From positions 1 to 51,114 of the forward strand of contig CALMVQ010000169.1 in NCBI GenBank assembly GCA_937873135.1: 51,114 nt of DNA. The letters are read 5' to 3'. The number at the start of each line of letters is the position of its first letter. Position 1 is the first letter of the stretch. Below the pieces are notes generated by a model that saw only the letters and a list, made by a program, of their open reading frames with translations, was not told where the DNA came from and did no database searches. The translations under genes were made by a program, and so were the position numbers. Positions 45,942 through 51,114 of this stretch are shown piece after piece. This DNA is from an uncultured Scytonema sp. Its GTDB lineage: Bacteria; Cyanobacteriota; Cyanobacteriia; Cyanobacteriales; Nostocaceae.

Positions 45942-47369
45942 TTATGGTGTCACTTTATAGGTTTCGTAATGTGTACCATAGTTCACGCCTAGCCCGTTGA
46001 GTAGACGAAGACGGAAGAGATAGGCGGCTCCTCTCATTAGATGATAAGCAACATCAACAACATGACGGTTTTCTGGTTTTTCCAAGTATGACCCCTTTGC
46101 CCATTCATTAAATGCACCTATTGCCGGACCGCACCATACCTGGTAATCCATTTTCCGTTCGTGTACCCCAGCACTAGCCCAATGAGATGATTTTCCAAGA
46201 TACCACCTAAAAATAAGGGCCATCTTTTTCTTCGGGTTGTCTATAGCTTTCTGTATCTGACTAGGATCACGCTCTTGGAAGAACTGAACTGTTTCATCCC
46301 ATACCGTATCCAAATCCTTTTGAAAAAGCTCCTTTTCAATTTTTTGCCTCTCTACAGCTGGAATTTCATCGATAGAGTTATATTGCCTGTAAATTTCATA
46401 GAGTTTTTGGGCTCGCATAGCATAAAACGTTCCCTTTTTAAGAACTTGTACCTTTACGCCCATTTCAAACATATCTGCAGCAGGAGCCATGGCAATATCT
46501 GCAATATCTGCTTGGGCTAATGAGGCTTTGACAGCTTCTGATGTACCGGATTCTAAGCAGGCTTGATTTACTGACCCAGTCACGACATAATCCGCTCTCA
46601 TCATAAAAGCAGCTAACACAGCTTGGGGCGTGCTTATCCCACCTCCTGCCCCCACCCGGATATTTTTTTCATACTTATACTCCGCCTGAATCCGCTCCCT
46701 TATCTCTAGAATAAAAGGCAGCAGACAAATGAGCGGTCTATTATCTGTGTGCCCACCTGAATCTGCTTCTACAGTGATATCACTAGCCACGGGAACCTTG
46801 CGAGCTAAAGCTGCTTGTTCTATAGTAATTAGACCTTGAGATACCAAATCCCGCAGAATCTTCTCTGGGGCTGGCTTCATGAATAGCTCAGCCACTTCTC
46901 TCCTAGAAATTTTGGCAATGATATGATTTTTAGCTGTGATCTCACCACGACTACTTTGAGAAAGCCCAGCGGCATGATAGTAAACAAGGCTAGGCGTCAA
47001 GCTCATAAAAGCAGATGCTTCTATCGTTTTGACCCCGTATTTGAGATACAAGTCTACACATCCTCTTTCCAATTTCGGTTCGGAGGGGCTGTGAATAAGA
47101 TTGAAGGCACAGGGAGCATCAGGAAGATTAGCCTGGAGCGTTCTGATGGCTTCTTCTACTCGCTTAAGAGGTAAACCAGCCGCGCCAAACGAACCTAAAT
47201 ATCCTTTTCTACCTAGGGAAGTTACCAAATCAACTGAAGCAATACCATTAGCCATAGCCCCTGCTTGATAGGCATAATTCGTGCCGTGAGCTTTTTTAAA
47301 AGCATCGCTACCAAGCCACTCAGGCTTAAACGCTGGTATCAAGCCTGAACAATCGTAATCCTTACGCAT
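45942..47369 (-). CDS. PfaD-like enoyl reductase (FMN, 2-nitropropane dioxygenase fold)
   Basis: 475 codons, first intact gene of the minus-strand cluster. Features of the trans-acting enoyl reductases of PUFA and heterocyst-glycolipid synthesis: GSFGAAGLPLKRVEEAI, NLIHSPSEPKLERGCVDLYLKYGVKTIEAS, EADSGGHTDNRPL (active-site His region), VGAGGGISTPQAVLAAF flavin-binding loop and the C-terminal MRGAAYLFRLRLLNGLG. It reduces enoyl-ACP double bonds in selected cycles, controlling the degree of saturation. Intact, and characteristic for assigning the cluster to the Pfa/Hgl type. Confidence 0.93.
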   Translation of the reverse strand: MRKDYDCSGLIPAFKPEWLGSDAFKKAHGTNYAYQAGAMANGIASVDLVTSLGRKGYLGSFGAAGLPLKRVEEAIRTLQANLPDAPCAFNLIHSPSEPKLERGCVDLYLKYGVKTIEASAFMSLTPSLVYYHAAGLSQSSRGEITAKNHIIAKISRREVAELFMKPAPEKILRDLVSQGLITIEQAALARKVPVASDITVEADSGGHTDNRPLICLLPFILEIRERIQAEYKYEKNIRVGAGGGISTPQAVLAAFMMRADYVVTGSVNQACLESGTSEAVKASLAQADIADIAMAPAADMFEMGVKVQVLKKGTFYAMRAQKLYEIYRQYNSIDEIPAVERQKIEKELFQKDLDTVWDETVQFFQERDPSQIQKAIDNPKKKMALIFRWYLGKSSHWASAGVHERKMDYQVWCGPAIGAFNEWAKGSYLEKPENRHVVDVAYHLMRGAAYLFRLRLLNGLGVNYGTHYETYKVTP

Positions 47370-47661
47370 TGACAGGAAATACCAAATATGAAGTATTGAT
47401 TTCAGGCATTAAACCTTAATTTTTCGACACTTTTTAGGCGATGCCTGCAGCGGGCTACGCCTACGCTATTGATACTCGGATAATTAACAAAAGCCTGAAA
47501 CGACGTATTTTCGTTAGTGCACAAGATTAGAAATTTGTACAGTGCGTAAGTCCTATCAGTTTCTTGAGAGCTATCAAACCGAAGTTACAGAACTTAATCA
47601 TACTTTTTTTTGAGTATCACCCCTGTTCAGATTTGCCAACGGATTTTGATTAACAGATCTA
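47370..47661. other. Upstream region of the PUFA-type operon with a small Nostoc repeat
   Basis: About 290 bp without a gene. It should hold the promoter of the minus-strand cluster. At 47437-47466 lies a copy of the repeat GCGATGCCTGCAGCGGGCTA, also found in frame in the IS630 transposase (27379-27398). I see no clear regulator site. Confidence 0.5.
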
Positions 47662-48123
47662 AGTAATGAATGGCATCTATTAGAGGAAGTTGTTGTCGGT
47701 AGGCTAGTACAACAAGGCAAAAGTAAAAAGTAAAAAGTAAAAAGAAAGAACCTTATTTTGTAAGGGTTTTAACTATTTCAGATGGGTGGTTTATTTCCGC
47801 CGATCTGTACTAGAAGGTTCTGTTCTTCCCCCTAGACATAAATATTTGTTAGAGGGGATTCCCCAAAAGCTTTATGATCTTCTTTTCTTTGTAGGTGGCA
47901 CTAAAATTCCCGAGAGATGGGGTATTGTGCCAGCACAAAAAGAATTGGATGAGTTTATTCATATTCTTGAATCAGAAGGTGTTAAAGTAAGGCGTCCAAG
48001 TTTAGCTGACCACAGTCAGAGATTTTCTACTCCAAACTGGTCATCTAAAGGCTTTTGCTCAGCTTGTCCGAGAGACTGTTTTTTGGTCATAGGAGATGAA
48101 ATTATTGAGGCACCTATGGATTA
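47662..48123 (+). pseudogene. Amidinotransferase 3 remnant (N-terminal part, opposite strand)
   Basis: Plus-strand remnant of a third amidinotransferase. NEWHLLEEVVVGRL (47662-47706) is interrupted by a small inserted element, then the gene resumes with EGSVLPPRHKYLLEGIPQKLYDLL and runs to GDEIIEAPM, where it ends abruptly at 48120. It is very close to amidinotransferase 2 (shared PAQKELDEFIHILESEG and FSACPRDCFLVIG-type stretches). The catalytic Asp, His and Cys regions are gone, so it is dead. It points to an earlier duplication of amidinotransferase genes in the element. Confidence 0.88.
47707..47810. repeat. Small insertion (about 104 bp) with AAAAAGT heptamers inside the amidinotransferase remnant
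   Basis: The amidinotransferase frame breaks at GGCTAG (ending 47707) and resumes at CTAGAAGG-like sequence after 47810. The inserted piece has GTACA at one end and TGTAC at the other (short inverted ends), apparent CTAG/TAG target duplication, and about three tandem AAAAAGT units at 47720-47745. It resembles a MITE or a tandem-heptamer repeat insertion. Confidence 0.6.
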
Positions 48124-48240
48124 GGTTTGCATCTTGCCTATCGTATTGTTGTTGAGCATCATCAGGGTGATATTCGGTTTGTTTCTCAATCTGGAAACAC
48201 CAAGTTTCAAGTATGTTTACCTTTTAAGGTTGTCGAATAA
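48121..48240 (+). pseudogene. Histidine-kinase C-terminal fragment
   Basis: Forty codons (LGLHLAYRIVVEHHQGDIRF to FKVVE, stop 48238-48240) match the end of a sensor histidine kinase ATPase domain: the G2 box start GLxLA, VEHHQGDI and the final PF strand. It is joined directly to the amidinotransferase 3 remnant in another frame, so both genes lost their other halves in one rearrangement. Confidence 0.72.
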
Positions 48241-48466
48241 CATGATTTGTGCGATCGCGTAAATTCCTACCTTATCCCCAGATTTTCAAATCCACAGCCG
48301 TCACCTGGAACCTTCATCATCAGTATGAAAGCAAAGGTGAAGATTGATCGGTACGGTTGGGAGAAACCGCGACAAAAACCGACAACCTTCTACAAGGGTG
48401 CGGAAAATGAGATATGACTGGCACAGCATGATAAAACCCTTGCAGGATAAGCGTTTTACATCGTTT
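48241..48466. other. Non-coding inner border of the fdxN element, nifB side
   Basis: About 226 bp between the kinase fragment and the attachment site. One GCGATCGC motif at 48251-48258. No gene, recombinase or clear hairpin seen. A 60-codon minus-strand frame (48320-48502) overlapping the border has no support. Confidence 0.5.
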
Positions 48467-48490
48467 GATAGCGAAAACTGCTAGGAGTAA
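48467..48490. other. fdxN element attachment site, nifB side
   Basis: GATAGCGA (48467-48474) inside the element and the core GAG (48485-48487; CTC on the coding strand) at the border. Within the coding strand the fdxN frame reads TAC TCC TAG here, so the element itself supplies the stop codon. Joined to the nifS-side site at CTC it becomes TAC TCA CAG and continues. GATAGCGA is mirrored by TCGCTATC at 21488-21495. Confidence 0.7.
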
Positions 48491-48777
48491 GTGTGAAACC
48501 AACGATCCCAGTAATCTTCTTTTTTTGTTAACTTTGCTATTTGTTTATTGTAATTAGCAAACCAGCCTTCCCAATAATCGCTATTGACTTTTACACAACC
48601 GTCGCAGGTGGGACAACCTGCTTTACATTGAGCTACGGTATATACACCACCAACACAGTTTGTACAGAGGTTTGGGTCAATCCAGCGAACACCTTCAACT
48701 ATTTTGATTGCACCTGTGGGACATGCAGATAGACACAGATCGCAGGAAATGCACTGACTGGTAATTTTGTATGCCAT
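48481..48777 (-). CDS. fdxN: FdxN 2[4Fe-4S] ferredoxin, 5' part (98 codons, interrupted)
   Basis: Heterocyst-type bacterial ferredoxin. First cluster motif CISCDLCLSACPTG, second CTNC...CKAGCPTCDGC with the extended spacing usual for FdxN. Codons 1-97 are conserved and the stop after HTYS comes from the inserted element. The missing tail QKYSEQLQKHKV is at 21436-21477. The rejoined protein would have 110 residues. It lies between nifB (88 bp upstream) and, after excision, nifS. Expected to donate electrons to nitrogenase or to cofactor synthesis; in Anabaena it is not strictly essential for nitrogen fixation. Confidence 0.95.
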   Translation of the reverse strand: MAYKITSQCISCDLCLSACPTGAIKIVEGVRWIDPNLCTNCVGGVYTVAQCKAGCPTCDGCVKVNSDYWEGWFANYNKQIAKLTKKEDYWDRWFHTYS

Positions 48778-48865
48778 GATTGTTCTCTTTAGGTAATGGT
48801 TCTCGGTTAAGAGGAGTGGAGTTAGTAGTTAATAGAACAGTTAATTAACAACTAACAACCTACAA
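48778..48865. repeat. nifB-fdxN spacer with TTAGTTG-type heptamers
   Basis: 88-bp spacer containing several overlapping TTAGTTG/AACTAAC units (about 48818-48870), the intergenic tandem heptamer type of Nostoc. The fdxN ribosome site (AGAGAAC region) is just before the fdxN ATG. Confidence 0.5.
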
Positions 48866-50404
48866 CTAACAATCCTTACTCCATTGTTCGTAAAACTCTA
48901 AAGCCACCTTCTCAATTGCATCGTAAGCTTCAACAGTCTGTATTCCCTTTTCTTGCAATTTTTCCTTGGGAGAATCTCCCATCTTGGAAACCAAAACTGC
49001 TTTACAATCAGCGATCGCGTTGATGATATTCTCTAGAGTGGCTTTCTCGCCATATCCGCCTTGGCAGTAGTGGTCAATCTTGCGATGACCAACAAACTTA
49101 GCGTCATTGCCATCCACTTCATAGATTTGGAATTCTTTGGCATGACCGAAGTGCTGGTTGACCAATCCGCTTCCCTTGGTTGCGACTGCAACTAGGATTT
49201 TCTCAGTTTTGACAGATTTCTTGGCAGCTTGTGCCTTTTCTTTAGCTGTTTTTAATTCTTCTTGAAACTTCTCAATGCCTGCGTGAACTTCTTGACGTTG
49301 TTCAAAGTTATATTCTGGAGTCATTTCCATGAATTTATCTTTGCTAAATTCCTGGCTACGGTCTTCACCCAGTAACCCTACTGCGTCAGCACGACATTGA
49401 CGGCAGTGACGCATCATTTTCATATTACCAGCGCAGTTGTCTTGCACTTCCTTCACTTCTTTCGGTGTAGGACCGCGCTGACCTGTCAAACCAAAGTGGG
49501 TGCCGTGTTCTGGTGCAGAAATCAGCGGCATAATATTGTGCAGGAATGCACCTTTTTCACGAATAACTTTATTAACCTCTGCCAAATGCTGATCATTCAC
49601 GCCTGGAATCAACACTGAGTTGACTTTGCACAAGATATCGGCTTCTTTCAGGGCTTGCAATCCTTCCATCTGCTTTTCATGGAGAATTTTAACCCCTTCG
49701 ATGCCTCTATAACGCTTGCGGTTGTAGTGAACCCAAGGATATATCATGGCTCCGATTTCCGGGTCCACCATGTTAATCGTCATGGTGACGTGATCGATAT
49801 TGAGTTGCTTGATGCGATCGACATATTCGGTAAGCATCAAACCGTTGGTTGACAAACAAAGTTTGATATCTGGTGCTTTATCTGCAACTAACTCAAAAGT
49901 GCGGAAAGTTTTTTCTGGATTTGCCAGTGGATCTCCAGGACCTGCAATTCCCAACACTGTCATTTGTGGAATCTTGCCTGCAATCACCAAAACTTTATGC
50001 GCTGCCTCTTCTGGTGTCAGTAACTCGCTGACAACTCCCGGACGACTTTCGTTAGCGCAGTCGTATTTACGATTGCAGTAGTTGCATTGAATGTTACAGG
50101 CGGGAGCAACTGCAACGTGCATCCGGGCGTAATGGTGATGTGCGTCTTCACTATAGCAAGGATGTTGGGCAATGCGTTCCTTGAGTTTTTCGTCCATTTC
50201 TACGGTGGTGCTAGGGCATCCGCAACCACCAGTCGCTTTAGCTGTGGTTGGTTCCGTAACGGGAGAAGTAATGAGTCCTGTAGACGGTGATGTCATTGAA
50301 TTTCGCAAGGTCGATGGACTGGCTGCCACAGCAGGGAAGATGTGATTGCTCCTCTTTTTACCCAAGAAATTGAAGCCGCGTCTTGTACTCACATTACCTG
50401 CCAA
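48866..50404 (-). CDS. nifB: FeMo-cofactor synthesis radical SAM protein NifB
   Basis: 512 codons from a TTG at 50404 with a close AGAGG site. The ATG at 50296 (MTSPSTGLI) is an alternative that would give a length nearer to relatives. A radical-SAM core with the CxxxCxxC loop [14 protein letters not shown] is followed by [10 protein letters not shown] and a C-terminal NifX-like domain ([26 protein letters not shown], about 400-505). It makes the NifB-cofactor, the first committed step of FeMo-co. First gene of the nif operon and intact. Confidence 0.97.
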   Translation of the reverse strand: MAGNVSTRRGFNFLGKKRSNHIFPAVAASPSTLRNSMTSPSTGLITSPVTEPTTAKATGGCGCPSTTVEMDEKLKERIAQHPCYSEDAHHHYARMHVAVAPACNIQCNYCNRKYDCANESRPGVVSELLTPEEAAHKVLVIAGKIPQMTVLGIAGPGDPLANPEKTFRTFELVADKAPDIKLCLSTNGLMLTEYVDRIKQLNIDHVTMTINMVDPEIGAMIYPWVHYNRKRYRGIEGVKILHEKQMEGLQALKEADILCKVNSVLIPGVNDQHLAEVNKVIREKGAFLHNIMPLISAPEHGTHFGLTGQRGPTPKEVKEVQDNCAGNMKMMRHCRQCRADAVGLLGEDRSQEFSKDKFMEMTPEYNFEQRQEVHAGIEKFQEELKTAKEKAQAAKKSVKTEKILVAVATKGSGLVNQHFGHAKEFQIYEVDGNDAKFVGHRKIDHYCQGGYGEKATLENIINAIADCKAVLVSKMGDSPKEKLQEKGIQTVEAYDAIEKVALEFYEQWSKDC

Positions 50405-51089
50405 CTTTACCTCTAAGCTGTAATTTTGGACAGGCAGTAACTCAAGTTATTAAGGGCGTAAGAGTGTTTCAACGCTCTTAACTGAGAGTTAGTGCGTACA
50501 GCCACGACTTCTGTTTACAGGGGCATGGTGCTATCTCATCCCTCCACTCACTGCAAAGCGCTTTTTTTATGAGCGCCTTAAGTGCTTGGCGATATAAGTT
50601 TTATAACAGTCGGTCCAAAACGCCGCAGAGAGTCTGACCAGAATAGAATTTATTGGATTTATTAAGCTTGTACTCAAAATCTCAAACCCTCATTCGTTAA
50701 GGATTCAAAGATTTGAAAAAATTTTTTCCAGGTAAGGGTACTAGTATTTTTAGGTCGGGGTACAAGTATTTATGAATGAGGGGACAAGTATTTATGTACT
50801 CAAATTAAACCCTATAAATACAATAAATACAAGGGTTTGACGGAAATTTTAGCTTTTCTTTATCAATCACATTTTGTACTCAAAAGCTATCGCTAAGCTG
50901 CTTGAGACCTATCGTAAAGGGGATTTAGGAGGTGGAAATCTGGAGTAGAGTTAAGAACAGTACTCCAGAAAAGTGCGAAATTCAATTCTGTATACAGAAT
51001 ATCATTTTTTTTTGAGAAAAAATGCAATTTATATTTTTTTAATATTTGATGGCTTCTGACTCATAGTTCTGTCTCGATAATGCTTGGAA
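50405..51089. promoter_or_regulatory. nifB upstream region with 22-bp-spaced direct repeats
   Basis: No gene. Three copies of GTACNAGTATTTWT-like sequence have AGTATT starting at 50743, 50765 and 50787, exactly 22 bp apart (two helical turns, same face). The 9-mer GTACTCAAA occurs three times (50670, 50796, 50876). They lie 265-480 bp upstream of the nifB start. nifB in cyanobacteria is switched on by CnfR (PatB) from upstream sites, so these repeats could be activator sites. I do not recall the CnfR consensus well enough to assert a match. Confidence 0.45.
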
Positions 51090-51090
51090 A

Positions 51091-51114
51091 CCCATGTCTT
51101 CTAGGCATGGGAGG
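51091..51114. repeat. Hairpin at window edge, possible IS200/IS605-type end
   Basis: CCCATG (51091-51096) pairs with CATGGG (51106-51111) around a short loop and is followed by AGG. Hairpins of this form end many IS200/IS605 (TnpB-type) elements in cyanobacteria, and they also act as terminators. The window stops here, so neither can be decided. Confidence 0.3.

Larger units (their letters stand above)
21479..48484. mobile_element. fdxN excision element, about 27.0 kb, with PUFA-type/amidinotransferase cargo
   Basis: Bounded by the two halves of fdxN and carrying a XisF-type recombinase 50 bp inside one border. In Anabaena PCC 7120 the equivalent element (about 59 kb) is cut out by XisF during heterocyst differentiation, restoring the nifB-fdxN-nifS-nifU operon. 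Here the element is smaller and about 20 kb of it is a secondary-metabolite pathway. XisH and XisI, reported as also needed in PCC 7120, are not seen inside. Borders are deduced from restoration of the FdxN reading frame, not from an observed excision. Confidence 0.9.

Overview
The window comes from a filamentous, heterocyst-forming cyanobacterium (Nostocales). The evidence is a minus-strand nif cluster in the canonical order nifB-fdxN-nifS-nifU-nifH, a cyanoglobin gene (glbN) between nifU and nifH as described in Nostoc commune, a XisF-type serine recombinase, DevBCA-type exporter genes, GCGATCGC-rich DNA and short Nostoc-type repeats.

Two nif genes are interrupted. fdxN is cut after codon 97/98. 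Its first part lies at 48481-48777 next to nifB. Its last 13 codons lie about 27 kb away at 21436-21477, just upstream of nifS. Joining the halves at a shared CTC restores a continuous 110-residue FdxN. The 27.0-kb insert (about 21479-48484) starts with xisF and is therefore an fdxN excision element, complete in this window. nifH is cut after codon 49 at 18215. Everything from there to the left edge (at least 18.2 kb) appears to lie inside a second, nifH-interrupting element whose far end is outside the window.

Layout. 1-17699: a minus-strand lipopeptide operon in the order FAAL-ACP, P450, PKS (KS-AT, then KR-ACP, split by a 52-bp palindrome) and a large NRPS running off the left edge. The NRPS has two modules whose A domains are virtually identical and predicted to load Leu. 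17700-18214: inner edge of the nifH element. 18215-21477: nifH 5' part, glbN, nifU, nifS, fdxN 3' part. 21479-48484: the fdxN element. 48481-51114: fdxN 5' part, nifB and its upstream region, which carries 22-bp-spaced repeats.

Cargo of the fdxN element. On the plus strand next to xisF are a TetR regulator, an in-frame devB-devC fusion and a truncated devA, closed by a truncated IS630-type element. The rest, on the minus strand from 47369 to 28319, is a polyunsaturated-fatty-acid-synthase-like (Pfa/Hgl-type) pathway: PfaD-like enoyl reductase, PLP aminotransferase, SDR, thioester reductase, amidinotransferase 1, KS-AT, ACP, KR-DH, KS-CLF-DH, amidinotransferase 2, and a truncated ABC exporter. 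A third, broken amidinotransferase lies at the fdxN-proximal end. The combination of an iterative PUFA-type synthase, reductive release, amination and two amidinotransferases suggests a guanidino- or amino-tailed polyketide. That product is inferred, not seen.

Several cargo genes carry lesions: a TAA just after the KS active-site motif, a frame change at an A9 run between ACP and KR, a frameshift near the start of the aminotransferase, and a changed glycine-rich motif in the thioester reductase. The pathway may be decaying, recoded, or affected by sequence errors. If both elements are excised in heterocysts, the nif operon is rebuilt and both secondary-metabolite pathways leave the heterocyst chromosome, so both products would be made only by vegetative cells.
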